Counted from the stretch's first letter, positions 42,195 through 50,600 are shown. The stretch: DNA of 64,000 nucleotides from Muribaculum gordoncarteri (GCF_004803695.1 NZ_CP039393.1:1364001-1428000), one strand, 5' to 3'. Numbers and translations are program-made. Notes: a model not told the origin generated them from the sequence alone.

Positions 42195-43466
42195 ATGGCA
42201 GCTTCAAGAAAAAAAGAGCCGGGCCAACTCTCCGTAATGGATCAGTTCGACCACATGAAAGAGAAACACCCCGACGCCTTGCTACTTTTCCGCACCGGCA
42301 GCACATACGAAATCTACCGTCAGGACGCGAAAAAGGTGTCGGAAATTCTCGGAACACCAGTCTCCACCCGTACAGTCGGCAAAGAAAAGAATGTCGATGT
42401 GGCATCCTTCCCGCACGAAGCACTCGACACTTATTTGCCTCGGCTTGTAAGAGCCGGAATGAGAGTGGCTATATGCGAGCAGCTTGAAAACCCCAAGCAG
42501 AAGAAAAAGGAACAGGCGGCTAAACACGGGGAGACTACATCACAACAACCCATTAACAAAGAATCCGATATGCCAAGAAAAAAGAAAGAAAAGACTCCCC
42601 AGGAGGAGCCTGTAAAGACCACAAAGAGCGCGGTCGATGAAACGACCCCGAAAGAGAAGAAATCAGAATCCCAATCCGCCACACAGGGCGAAGCCGCCGA
42701 GCGCAAGCCCCGCGAGCCTCAGATGGTGACTGTCAACGGCGACAAGGTGACACACGGCCACGCCTACCAGAGCAAGACCAACCCGGAGGACTGGTATTTC
42801 ACCGCCAAGATCAACGGCGAACAACTGAAGCCTCAGAAGATGGATCCGGCTGACCTCGTCGCCTATAAGGAGAAGGAACTCACCGTGCCGCAGCTAATGG
42901 AACGCTACTATCCCACGAAACTTATGCCGAGGGTGCCGGATGTAGCCTATCAAGTGGCAAATGTGCTGCCCGGACCCGGCGGAAACCTGACCATAGACAA
43001 GTTCAATGTCTATAAGGAGACCGACGAGACCCGCGCCGACTACGGCAAGTATAAGTTCTACGCACAGGTGGGAGACAAGAAGATGTCAACAACTGCCTCA
43101 CGCGAGGACCTGAACGCATACTTCGACCGCGTGGCAACTCCCGGACAGCTTGTGGAGCGCAACTTCGGCGACCGTCTGCACCTGCAATCCCACTACGAGC
43201 AGTTCAGGCTCCCGGAGGGCATCGACCCCAAGGGTATCCGTGTCGCAAAGGACAAGGAAGATGGAAAGTGGAAGGTGTCGGCCGACCTCGGCGACGGACG
43301 TGGACGCACTTCCCGTCAGGAGCTGTCCTTCGACGACGGCTATTCGCTTTTCAAGACGAAGACCGCCACACGCGAGCAGATAGCCGCAAAATATCTCACT
43401 GAGGAGATAAGCACCAAACTCGCCGCTCCGCTATCTATGGAGAAATCAGCCTCCATGAAAATGTAA
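42195..43466 (+). CDS. MutS domain I-like protein with DUF3945-type C-terminus
   Basis: A 423-residue protein. Residues 10-101 resemble the mismatch-recognition domain I of MutS: SVMDQFDHMKEKHPDALLLF, RTGSTYEIYRQDAKKVSEIL, FPHEALDTYLPRLVRAGMRV, AICEQLENPK. The Phe of the MutS Phe-x-Glu motif is replaced by Thr37, while Glu39 is kept. A Lys/Glu-rich linker follows, then a C-terminal region with YQSKTNPEDWYFTAKINGEQ and RKDGKWK-like DKEDGKWKVSADLGDGRGRT motifs shared with DUF3945 proteins. There is no MutS ATPase. It is probably a DNA-binding accessory protein of transfer. Confidence 0.72.
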   Translation: MAASRKKEPGQLSVMDQFDHMKEKHPDALLLFRTGSTYEIYRQDAKKVSEILGTPVSTRTVGKEKNVDVASFPHEALDTYLPRLVRAGMRVAICEQLENPKQKKKEQAAKHGETTSQQPINKESDMPRKKKEKTPQEEPVKTTKSAVDETTPKEKKSESQSATQGEAAERKPREPQMVTVNGDKVTHGHAYQSKTNPEDWYFTAKINGEQLKPQKMDPADLVAYKEKELTVPQLMERYYPTKLMPRVPDVAYQVANVLPGPGGNLTIDKFNVYKETDETRADYGKYKFYAQVGDKKMSTTASREDLNAYFDRVATPGQLVERNFGDRLHLQSHYEQFRLPEGIDPKGIRVAKDKEDGKWKVSADLGDGRGRTSRQELSFDDGYSLFKTKTATREQIAAKYLTEEISTKLAAPLSMEKSASMKM

Positions 43467-43501
43467 AACCGTTTCCCCACAACACTTAAAAGAATACCAC
43501 T

Positions 43502-43729
43502 ATGGCAAAATTAGAATATGACGAACTTGTGCAGCTCCTTCAGGACGGTACAATAGGCTTCCTCCGCTTCATGCTTGAAAGCGATAATGCGGAGTCCTAC
43601 CTCGAATGGTGCGAGCTTCATGGCATCGAACCCTCTGAAGAATCCGCCGAGTTCTACTACGACGAGACCGAGATTGACATGATGGAGCGTCAGCTGATAG
43701 ATGACGAGGATTATGGCATCTGGAACTAA
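43502..43729 (+). CDS. Small acidic conjugation-associated protein
   Basis: A 75-residue, very acidic soluble protein: MAKLEYDELVQLLQDGTIGF, then YLEWCELHGIEPSEESAEFY and a C-terminus with METQL-like MMERQLIDDEDYGIWN. Not recognised as a domain family. It overlaps the next gene by 29 bp and has a good AG-rich region before its start, so it is an integral member of the accessory operon. The strong negative charge suggests a DNA mimic or chaperone, which is only a guess. Confidence 0.7.
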   Translation: MAKLEYDELVQLLQDGTIGFLRFMLESDNAESYLEWCELHGIEPSEESAEFYYDETEIDMMERQLIDDEDYGIWN

Positions 43730-45035
43730 CGGCGCGTCCAACAGTTCAGGCCAGCAGGCTCTCGACCGCTTCGCCCAGATGATGATCGAGCGTATGGAGA
43801 AGATGAAGGGCTCGGACTGGGAGAAGGGCTGGATTGGCGGAGCCTCCTCCGCCGGCCTGCCCCAGAACATCATGGGGCGCAACTACTCCGGCTCAAACTC
43901 CTTCTTTCTCCAGTTGCACACTGCGGCGCAAGGCTACGAGCTTCCAGTGTTCCTCACATTCAAGCAGGCACACAACTTCAAGGCCCATGTCCTCAAAGGA
44001 GAGAAAGCCTTTCCGGTGATATACTGGGACATGATGGTGCGAGACAAGGACGGCAAGAGAATATCCTCCGACGAGTACCGAGCCATGAGCCGTGACGAGC
44101 GTAAAAATCTTGACGTGATACCCTTTGTCAAGGCGTTCCCGGTTTACAACATCGACCAGACCAATTTCCGTGAGGCACAGCCTGAGAGGGTGCAGAAACT
44201 ACTCGACCGCTTCAAGGTGCCTGAAATGCGTGACACACAGGGTATGTACGCCCACGGGGCACTCGACCGCATGGTTGCCGAGCAGACATGGCTCTGCCCC
44301 ATACAGGCCGACCGCAAGGAGAGCGGCGCGTATTATTCCCCCTCGCGTGATATTGTGGTGCTTCCCATGAAGCAGCAGTTCAACAAGGGCGCGACTCCGG
44401 AGGACATATACCGCGACGGCATGGAGTTCTACTCGACCATGCTACACGAAATGACGCACTCCACCATGACACCCGAAAGGCTCAACCGTGAGGCGGGCGC
44501 GAAGTTCGGCGACCCGAAATATGCGAAAGAGGAACTGGTGGCCGAACTTACAGCGGCCATGATAAGCCACTCCATGGGCTTTGACTCCAGAGTCACCGAC
44601 AACTCGGCGGCCTACCTCGATTCATGGATAGGCGCGCTCCGGCAGGAGCCGAAGTTCATCGTGTCGGTGATGGCCGATGTCAACAAGGCTTCGGAAATGA
44701 TACTCGACCGTGTGGACGCACAGCGCATATCGCTCGGCGAACAGCCTTATCTGGCGAAGAACGACCCTCTGATGGCTCCTTTGGAGGACGAGATATGCCC
44801 GTTCAGGAACGCTGCCATAATCAAGACCCGCTCCGGCGACTTCGCCCTGCGTGCCTCATACAACGGTGTCGATCTCGGTGTGAAGCCTATCGAGCGTTCA
44901 ACCGCGAGAATGTATTTCCAGCTCACCGACCAACGCGAGAAAGACATATTCCTCGGAAGCGCGATACGCAAGAATTATGAATCGGAGATTGCAGGCATCG
45001 ACCGCCGCGCCTCCAAGTCACTCTCAATCGTCTGA
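43701..45035 (+). CDS. ArdC-like antirestriction protein (ssDNA-binding domain plus zincin)
   Basis: A 444-residue protein. The N-terminal ArdC/DUF1738 domain contains GWIGGASSAGLPQNIMGRNY, FFLQLHTAAQGYELPVFLTF and AHNFKAHVLKGEKAFPVIYW. A metallopeptidase domain with the HExxH motif LHEMTHST (His249, Glu250, His253) and a third ligand region KEELVAELTAAM follows. ArdC proteins bind single-stranded DNA and protect incoming plasmid DNA from restriction. Start codons at 43701 or 43713 are both possible; each overlaps the previous gene. It directly precedes the primase gene. Confidence 0.85.
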   Translation: MTRIMASGTNGASNSSGQQALDRFAQMMIERMEKMKGSDWEKGWIGGASSAGLPQNIMGRNYSGSNSFFLQLHTAAQGYELPVFLTFKQAHNFKAHVLKGEKAFPVIYWDMMVRDKDGKRISSDEYRAMSRDERKNLDVIPFVKAFPVYNIDQTNFREAQPERVQKLLDRFKVPEMRDTQGMYAHGALDRMVAEQTWLCPIQADRKESGAYYSPSRDIVVLPMKQQFNKGATPEDIYRDGMEFYSTMLHEMTHSTMTPERLNREAGAKFGDPKYAKEELVAELTAAMISHSMGFDSRVTDNSAAYLDSWIGALRQEPKFIVSVMADVNKASEMILDRVDAQRISLGEQPYLAKNDPLMAPLEDEICPFRNAAIIKTRSGDFALRASYNGVDLGVKPIERSTARMYFQLTDQREKDIFLGSAIRKNYESEIAGIDRRASKSLSIV

Positions 45036-45039
45036 AGCT

Positions 45040-46230
45040 ATGGCACCGGCTGACTATAAAGTTAAGTTCAAAGAACTTAAATCGCGTGTTGGTATTGATG
45101 ATGTCGCCTATTCGCTCGGCTACCGCCTCGACCGCAAGGCAGGTGTGGGCCGGTACATCGAGCTTGTGCTGGGCGAGGGACGCGACAAGCGCGACACAAT
45201 CATCGTCAGCAACCGCCGCGACAAGGCTTCGCAGACTTTCTTCCGGCGTGACGGCTCAAAGGGCGACGTGGTGTCGTTCATACGCGAGAACCTTTCATCT
45301 TTCAATGTTATCGGGCTTACCGAATGGCAGAAGATAGCGAAAGTGATGGCGCAGTTCGCCAATATGCCGGAGCCGGATTATGACCGCGACAGGGATTATG
45401 TACGCTCGGCATCCGCGCCTCAGGTGTTCGACCCTTCGCGCTACCGTGTCAAGGAACTGGACGCGGCCAATATCCCCCGGCTGTTCGCACAGCGCGGACT
45501 GTCGGCAGATACGGTCAAGGCTCTCGCCCCGTTCATTTCCCTTGTGTCTGACAGACGCAACGAGAATTTCAACGGCTACAATATTGGCTTCCCCTACACG
45601 GAAGCCGGGAGTGACAAGACTGTGGGATATGAGATCCGCGGCGTGAGCGGTTACAAGTCAAAGGCCGCCGGCACCAATTCCTCCACGGCGGCGTGGGTGG
45701 CCGACCTGTCGCACGGCAACAACGGTCTCGTGCGTCATGTGTTCTTTTGTGAATCCGCCTTTGACGCTATGGCTTTTTTCCAGCTGAACCGGCCCCGGTT
45801 AGGCGAGGATATCGCCCTTGTCTCCCTCGGCGGCACGTTCTCCGACCGTCAGGTACTGGGCGTGATGGAGCGTTTTCCAAACGCCCGTGCCTACGACTGC
45901 TTCGACAACGACCTTGCCGGACGCATCAACGGACTCCGCCTCATGGCTCTTGTCGAGGACATTCCACTCAAAATCACCAAGACACCGGAGGGCTTGATGG
46001 TGGAGGCCAAAGGCAAGAGTTTTCCGGTGTCACCCGACCGCTCCGCCTACACTCAGTTTGAGCCGCATATCTCCGTGCGTTACCGCATGGGGCAGTGGCA
46101 GCCTCCTAAGGACTTCAAGGACTGGAACGACTGCCTGTTGGGTAAACGCTCATCAATCAAGATACTCCCTACCAAACATGACCGTGACGATAACCTCGCC
46201 GAGCAACGCGCTTCCGGCTTAAAAATATGA
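45040..46230 (+). CDS. Toprim-domain primase (DUF3991-type)
   Basis: 396 residues from ATG 45040 (MAPADYKVKFKELKSRVGID), just after the upstream stop codon. The N-terminus has the DUF3991 region (FFRRDGSKGDVVSFIRENLS). The Toprim domain has HVFFCESAFDAMAFFQLNRP with the catalytic Glu, and RAYDCFDNDLAGRINGLRLM with the acidic DxD-like pair. Such conjugative primases make the complementary strand in the recipient. The C-terminus reads DFKDWNDCLLGKR, common to these proteins. It precedes the TraI-like paralog by 7 bp. Confidence 0.85.
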   Translation: MAPADYKVKFKELKSRVGIDDVAYSLGYRLDRKAGVGRYIELVLGEGRDKRDTIIVSNRRDKASQTFFRRDGSKGDVVSFIRENLSSFNVIGLTEWQKIAKVMAQFANMPEPDYDRDRDYVRSASAPQVFDPSRYRVKELDAANIPRLFAQRGLSADTVKALAPFISLVSDRRNENFNGYNIGFPYTEAGSDKTVGYEIRGVSGYKSKAAGTNSSTAAWVADLSHGNNGLVRHVFFCESAFDAMAFFQLNRPRLGEDIALVSLGGTFSDRQVLGVMERFPNARAYDCFDNDLAGRINGLRLMALVEDIPLKITKTPEGLMVEAKGKSFPVSPDRSAYTQFEPHISVRYRMGQWQPPKDFKDWNDCLLGKRSSIKILPTKHDRDDNLAEQRASGLKI

Positions 46231-46237
46231 CTGACCG

Positions 46238-46972
46238 ATGAAGACTATCAAACCGAAAACAGCCCTGCTCGCACTATCCCTCCTTGTCATTCCTGGAGCG
46301 GACATGATGGCGCAACAGACCGACCCGACGCTCACGGCGGCGGTGATAGCGCAGACTGTGGAGCTTAACAATATCCACAAGAAGCGTAAGTCAACCCAGG
46401 AGAAGATCATTGCGGCTGAAGCCGCCGTGACAGTAGCCCTCGACCGCGTTCACTCCGTGGAGAACAAGATGCTTGAGTATCTTTCCAACGCCCAGGGTGC
46501 CATGCAGAATCTCTACCAGATAAAGCGTGCCGGTGAACTGGTGCTTACGGAGATACCCAAGAACTGTGATCTGTTGCGTAAATCGGTACCTGGGCATCTT
46601 AAAGGCACGGCCATAGCGGTGCTGGTGTCCGATGAGCTGACTGACGCGGCCACGCAGATGGCGGCTCTCTATCCCTTCATGCAACAGCTTGTCACGTCGG
46701 GTAGCTACACTGTCACAGGTTCTGATGGCAAAAAAGAGAAACACAAAGTCAACCTGCTCAACTCCGCCGAGAGGTACTATGTGGCAAACGAGGTGGTGAC
46801 ACGTCTGGAGACAATCAACACCGACCTGTGGCTACTGGCGTGGCAGATACGCACTCTCTCATGGAACGACCTGTGGTTCTCGCTTGACCCCGACGGCTGG
46901 GCCTCGGTTATGTCGGGAAAGGCTATCGCGGAGACCCTTGTGTGGGAGTGGAACACGATAAAATACAGATAA
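46238..46972 (+). CDS. Secreted TraI-like paralog
   Basis: A 244-residue exported protein with signal peptide TALLALSLLVIPGADMMAQ and a helical body (SVENKMLEYLSNAQGAMQNL). The C-terminus NDLWFSLDPDGWASVMSGKA, ending WNTIKYR, matches the end of the protein at 28339 (DDLFFAIDPEGWANM, WNGLRIIK), as does the preceding VANEVVTRLE (VANRIYTDLLE there). The two are therefore paralogs serving different operons of the same regulon. The role is unknown; a periplasmic location is predicted. Confidence 0.65.
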   Translation: MKTIKPKTALLALSLLVIPGADMMAQQTDPTLTAAVIAQTVELNNIHKKRKSTQEKIIAAEAAVTVALDRVHSVENKMLEYLSNAQGAMQNLYQIKRAGELVLTEIPKNCDLLRKSVPGHLKGTAIAVLVSDELTDAATQMAALYPFMQQLVTSGSYTVTGSDGKKEKHKVNLLNSAERYYVANEVVTRLETINTDLWLLAWQIRTLSWNDLWFSLDPDGWASVMSGKAIAETLVWEWNTIKYR

Positions 46973-46997
46973 ACGAACTATCAACAACATTTTTTAC

Positions 46998-47543
46998 ATG
47001 GATACAGAAACAAAGATTATCGGCCGTTGCCCTGTGTGCGGCGGCAATGTGGTGAAGACCTGCAAGGGCTACCGCTGTGAGAACAACACCGGGGAGGACG
47101 GCAAGTGCGGACTCTTCATCAACGGGGTTATAGGCAACCGCAAGATGGCGGATGCCGAGGTCGCGGAACTGCTGGAGAAGCGGAGCATATTGCTCGACGG
47201 CTTCGCCACAAAGGAGTGGAAGACTTTTCCGACCGTGCTTGTCATGGCGGCTGACGGCTCGATCAATATGGAGTCGGTGGTGGCACACTGCCCCCGTTGC
47301 GGCGGCGAGATCCGCGTGGGCGCAAAGGCTTTCAACTGCTCCAACTACCGGCAGGAGGGAAGCCCCTGCGACTTCGTGATATGGCGCAATATCGCCGGGC
47401 ATCTCATGACGCTCGATGAAGTGCGAGAGATATGTGCCGATGGTGTCACATCCCACGAGGTCGAGATGTTCGGCGAGAATGGCTCTGTCTATCGCCGCAA
47501 ACTCGGCTTATCTCCCGACAAACTAAAGGTTATCAAGGTATGA
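46998..47543 (+). CDS. Two-zinc-ribbon protein like topoisomerase C-terminal repeats
   Basis: A 181-residue soluble protein with two topoisomerase-type zinc ribbons: CPVCGGNVVKTCKGYRCENN (with a further Cys in GKCGLFI) and CPRCGGEIRVGAKAFNCSNY (with SPCDFVIW). Each is followed by the short helix-forming repeat (MADAEVAELLEKRS, MTLDEVREICADGV). Topoisomerase III-like proteins carry such repeats at the C-terminus; here they stand alone without a catalytic domain. It probably binds single-stranded DNA during transfer. The stop overlaps the next start by 4 bp. Confidence 0.72.
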   Translation: MDTETKIIGRCPVCGGNVVKTCKGYRCENNTGEDGKCGLFINGVIGNRKMADAEVAELLEKRSILLDGFATKEWKTFPTVLVMAADGSINMESVVAHCPRCGGEIRVGAKAFNCSNYRQEGSPCDFVIWRNIAGHLMTLDEVREICADGVTSHEVEMFGENGSVYRRKLGLSPDKLKVIKV

Positions 47544-48079
47544 AGCCGGGAACGAAACTCGCCATACTGCTCATAAGCTGTGTGGCTATGTGGGGCGGCA
47601 TAGGATATGCCTTCCACTACTTCGGCCAGCCGTCGAAACGGGCGCAGTCGGTGGCGGAGAAGGCACTGATGGCCTCGGTGGATAATCCGGAGTCGGTAAA
47701 GGTCATAGCGGTCAGCAAGCCTGACAGTGTGTTCGGCCGCAACTACATCAACAACGACGAGAAAATGGCGATAGCCATGTCGATGATGAAAGTCAACGAA
47801 CAGGTCATGTCCCGGACAGACGGTCTTCAGAACCTCGATTTTGAGGACAACACCGTTTCCGAGCTTGTCGGCCGCCAGATGTCGGCGATGTCCGCTCTAC
47901 GCTCGATGGTGGGCTTTGAGACTCCTGACGCTCCACGCAAGCCGTTCTCCGGCTGGAAAGTGAAAATAGAGTATGAGGCTCTGTCGGAAAGCGGCTCTCC
48001 ATACCGCTCGGAATACTGGTTTATCCTCGACCGCGACGCACAGTGCGTCGTAAACTCTTTTGAAATACCTCTTTTATAA
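47540..48079 (+). CDS. Membrane-anchored protein of unknown function
   Basis: 179 residues from ATG 47540, which overlaps the previous stop (ATGA). An N-terminal anchor or signal (KLAILLISCVAMWGGIGYAF) is followed by SVAEKALMASVDNPESVKVI, a Met-rich helix (MAIAMSMMKVNEQVM) and a beta-rich end (WKVKIEYEALSESGSPYRSE, YWFILDRDAQCVVNSFEIPL). No family is recognised. Its coupling to the zinc-ribbon gene places it in the accessory transfer operon. Confidence 0.6.
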   Translation: MKPGTKLAILLISCVAMWGGIGYAFHYFGQPSKRAQSVAEKALMASVDNPESVKVIAVSKPDSVFGRNYINNDEKMAIAMSMMKVNEQVMSRTDGLQNLDFEDNTVSELVGRQMSAMSALRSMVGFETPDAPRKPFSGWKVKIEYEALSESGSPYRSEYWFILDRDAQCVVNSFEIPLL

Positions 48080-48100
48080 ATCCCTAAACTGAATACAACG

Positions 48101-48286
48101 ATGAAAGAACTACTTGATCAGATCGAAAAACTCACATCTACATTCCTGAAAGACGCCGCCTCCCAGCTCGACAAGGGCAACAGGGCTGCCGGACTCCGCG
48201 CTCGTCGCGCATCCCTCGAACTGGAGCCGTTGCTTAAACGCTTCCGCAAACTCTCGCTGGAAGCCGCCAACAACAAGGCTGAATAA
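48101..48286 (+). CDS. Histone H1-like Hc1 protein
   Basis: A 61-residue helical, charged protein: MKELLDQIEKLTSTFLKDAA, SQLDKGNRAAGLRARRASLE, LEPLLKRFRKLSLEA. The KGNRAAGLRARRASLELE core is the signature of bacterial Hc1-like histone H1 analogues common in Bacteroidetes. It probably binds or compacts DNA. It is the last gene of the accessory operon, followed by a terminator-like hairpin. Confidence 0.8.
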   Translation: MKELLDQIEKLTSTFLKDAASQLDKGNRAAGLRARRASLELEPLLKRFRKLSLEAANNKAE

Positions 48287-48328
48287 TCCGCCCTCGATAG
48301 GACAATTTCTTTGCTGCCAAAAACCGGG

Positions 48329-48354
48329 ACTCCCTGTGCGTGAGCATGGGGAGT
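48329..48354 (+). terminator. Terminator-like hairpin after the Hc1 gene
   Basis: ACTCCC (48329-48334) pairs with GGGAGT (48349-48354), and TGC/GCA inside adds to the stem around a GTGA loop; TTTCCTATTATTT follows. It closes the accessory operon and separates it from the minus-strand, AT-rich genes. Confidence 0.5.
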
Positions 48355-48360
48355 TTCCTA

Positions 48361-48675
48361 TTATTTAATCCAACCTTTTTTCAGTACCCGGAATGAATAA
48401 AAAGGACTATATATGATGAATAAGCAACTCAGTAGAAACTGGTATCTTAGTGTGTCTTTTTTTCCACTTATAAAATAATTTATTCTTAATAAGATTCCTG
48501 AAGGTATCAATAAGGCAATCAGCATCCAAATAGACATTAAATCACCCCGAGGCCATAAGTGAAACGAATCTACGATAGCACACACCACAATATAAACGAA
48601 CAAAAATATATTGCAAAATGTAAATATCAGATATAATTGTTTGAAATTAGGAATTTTTTCGCAATTAAATTTCAT
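48361..48675 (-). CDS. Three-span membrane protein, AT-rich cargo
   Basis: A 104-residue protein with hydrophobic segments at about 15-36 (YLIFTFCNIFLFVYIVVCAI), 47-62 (MLIALLIPSGILL) and 78-95 (FLLSCLFIIYSPFYSF), and a basic C-terminus. It is the last gene of a four-gene minus-strand operon and overlaps the upstream gene by 4 bp. AT-rich codon use sets it apart from the transfer genes. No family is recognised. Confidence 0.6.
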   Translation of the reverse strand: MKFNCEKIPNFKQLYLIFTFCNIFLFVYIVVCAIVDSFHLWPRGDLMSIWMLIALLIPSGILLRINYFISGKKDTLRYQFLLSCLFIIYSPFYSFRVLKKGWIK

Positions 48676-48911
48676 CGCTTACCTCCTTTCCTCCAGAGAA
48701 TAATGAACAGGACAAGGGATAAAAAATAGGTTATCCACATCAGAGTGGACAAACCATCTATATACATATAGTATCGTTCCTCTATTATGTCTATATTGTA
48801 TGGTTCAATAATATACTTTGCATCTACATAGGCATTAATCCACGTCAATATGCCAACGATGAATATTGCGATAAATGTTATCAAGCCAACTATCTTCTGC
48901 CAAGTCTTCAT
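48672..48911 (-). CDS. Two-span membrane protein, AT-rich cargo
   Basis: A 79-residue protein with an N-terminal membrane segment (KIVGLITFIAIFIVGILTWI) and a second one near the C-terminus (TLMWITYFLSLVLFIILW), ending in RKGGKR. The loop between (residues 27-50) would face the periplasm by the positive-inside rule. It is third in the four-gene operon, 7 bp after the previous gene. Function unknown. Confidence 0.6.
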   Translation of the reverse strand: MKTWQKIVGLITFIAIFIVGILTWINAYVDAKYIIEPYNIDIIEERYYMYIDGLSTLMWITYFLSLVLFIILWRKGGKR

Positions 48912-48918
48912 TAATCTA

Positions 48919-49572
48919 TCAATCTATTGGGAATTGTTGCTCCATTGAATCTATTATTTCCTCAAGTCGTGGATAATACTCTACTATATTCGGCTCTTGT
49001 CGTTTATTCATCCACTCAATTTGCTTTATAATAACATCCTTTACTATTTCATAATCTTTCGGAGAAATAATACGTGTTAATGTCAAATATTCAAACGCCC
49101 AATCTGCACCAATATCCGGTAATTGTTGCTTGCCTTCCAATATAGGTACAATTCTGCGATCATACATATTCTGTAAGTTGGCATAATGACTAAACACTAT
49201 CTCAGCACACTCCTTGATAGTGTCACATAGTTTACAATATTCCGTATCAATAGTGGACTCCGTAAAAATAAATTTGTCCTGTCTTTCAAGCATATTACCG
49301 CTAAAGCCAACCGATGGATTATCTCGTTGGTCCCGCAACGTCTTGAAACTATACGCCTCAAACCATTTTTTCAATATATCAAAGCGCACCATATATATTG
49401 GATATATTGTCAGCATATTATCTCTTATCCAATGATCCAACTCAATCATACTACCAATGCCATTTTCATGCCAGATGAAACAGTTGTCTCGTTTTCTGAA
49501 CTTGAAATCCATAAGGAAATCCTCACTCTTCAACCGCTCAATTATATATGTGAATATATGTGACGCTTTCAT
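48919..49572 (-). CDS. Soluble protein of a cargo operon, DUF4304-like
   Basis: A 217-residue protein without membrane segments. The N-terminus (IFTYIIERLKSEDFLMDFKF, RKRDNCFIWH) resembles the start of DUF4304-type proteins, which are found in immunity and toxin neighbourhoods; the match is from memory and weak. The rest is helical (YCKLCDTIKECAEIVFSHYA). Second gene of the AT-rich operon with three membrane-protein genes. It may be an immunity-type or cargo-specific factor. Confidence 0.6.
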   Translation of the reverse strand: MKASHIFTYIIERLKSEDFLMDFKFRKRDNCFIWHENGIGSMIELDHWIRDNMLTIYPIYMVRFDILKKWFEAYSFKTLRDQRDNPSVGFSGNMLERQDKFIFTESTIDTEYCKLCDTIKECAEIVFSHYANLQNMYDRRIVPILEGKQQLPDIGADWAFEYLTLTRIISPKDYEIVKDVIIKQIEWMNKRQEPNIVEYYPRLEEIIDSMEQQFPID

Positions 49573-49576
49573 TTAT

Positions 49577-50083
49577 TCAAAATTTAATAAACTTACCGTT
49601 AAGCGAGCTGGGCAAAATATGTTCATATGTCCCGGCAGTCCTTAAAGTGTTGCAAATAGAATCATTAAATATTATATGTCTATTCCTTGAACTAATTTCA
49701 ACATATTCCATATCATCTTTTAATGACAAAGGTGTTGATGCAATAATCATCACAGAAGACGAATCTGAAGAATATACTCCGACATGGCTATCTCCATTAT
49801 TAATTTTGTTTTTGCTTATTTCAAAGGTAGTGGGCGTAAACTCAATCAGATAATAGGAACCCCCGACATTTCGATATGATTCTACTGAACCTTCCAAATG
49901 ATAGTCCACCTTTGAGAAATATTCATCTTGGCCGTGGTGATAAGATGCAGACGTTGAAAAAAAGATAACCATAACCCCGACAATACCGGCCATGATTATC
50001 AAAATCACGACTAACGACCAACATATAATCCGTATGTATTTACGTCTCGCTGTCATTATAGAGATATTATTGGTTAAATCCAT
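49577..50083 (-). CDS. Single-span membrane protein, first gene of the AT-rich operon
   Basis: About 168 residues from ATG 50083 (MDLTNNISIM); ATG 50056 (MTARRKYIRI) is an alternative. One membrane segment (WSLVVILIIMAGIVGVMVIF) is followed by a periplasmic beta-rich domain (YLIEFTPTTFEISKNKINNG, VMIIASTPLSLKDDMEYVEI). Minus-strand TAACTTTG at plus coordinates 50226-50233 is a probable -7 box, giving a leader of about 140 nt. It leads an operon with 48919, 48672 and 48361. No known family. Confidence 0.6.
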   Translation of the reverse strand: MDLTNNISIMTARRKYIRIICWSLVVILIIMAGIVGVMVIFFSTSASYHHGQDEYFSKVDYHLEGSVESYRNVGGSYYLIEFTPTTFEISKNKINNGDSHVGVYSSDSSSVMIIASTPLSLKDDMEYVEISSRNRHIIFNDSICNTLRTAGTYEHILPSSLNGKFIKF

Positions 50084-50225
50084 AGGCTGTGACAACAGAC
50101 AGTCATTATCAAAAGCACATAAAAAGATAATCGCTTCCTGTCGGTGGAGAGGCGATGACGGGAGATGCCAATTATTTTTGCTCGGTCGGGAGGCATTGCT
50201 GTCGGATCGGCATAAGAGCCTATCG

Positions 50226-50233
50226 CAAAGTTA
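50226..50233 (-). promoter_or_regulatory. -7 box of the AT-rich four-gene operon
   Basis: TAACTTTG on the minus strand, a perfect TAnnTTTG match. The leader contains a short frame overlapping the first gene (about 50074-50200) that I do not regard as a gene. Apart from this and the parB leader, 50096-50624 holds no gene. Confidence 0.5.
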
Positions 50234-50399
50234 ATAAGAATATTTGACATTAGGGTGGTTTGCACGCATAAAAATCACCGTTATATCCTGACAGATGATG
50301 ATTTATGAATAAAAAGGTACTGGAGGCGGTAACTTATCTTTGATTACTTGCGGCTTCTGCGTCCGTTGGTTTTTCGCTACGAAGTAACGGCGGGCGGTG

Positions 50400-50600
50400 A
50401 CGCCGGCAAGCGACCGCCTCCGGCTTGGCTGCATGAAAAAATCCGGCAGCCTTCCACGATTTGCGCCAAATCGGGTATTCCGTATTTTTTCACTTGCCAC
50501 ACTTGCCTTGCGTCACCGCCCGCCGTCTTGATTGTATCGAAAAAATCCCCCGGATGCGAGAAGCCACAAGGCTTCAAACAAAAGGGAAAAAACAAAAAAC
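50400..50600 (+). promoter_or_regulatory. Structured leader of the parB unit (copy A)
   Basis: The stretch ends in a hairpin GAAGCC-ACAA-GGCTTC (50560-50575) followed by AAACAAAAGGGA. The same arrangement (GAAGCTC-AAA-GAGCTTC, then AAACAAAAGGGA) ends the leader at 59947-59975; the stems differ by paired changes. ACACTTGCCTT and a CGAAAAA..CCGG segment further upstream are also shared. This looks like a conserved RNA leader or transcription start region used by two units. Confidence 0.5.

Noticed and set aside
50074-50265. Short minus-strand frame in the leader of the AT-rich operon
   Set aside because: It has no ATG at a plausible place, overlaps the first real gene, and is more likely leader sequence.
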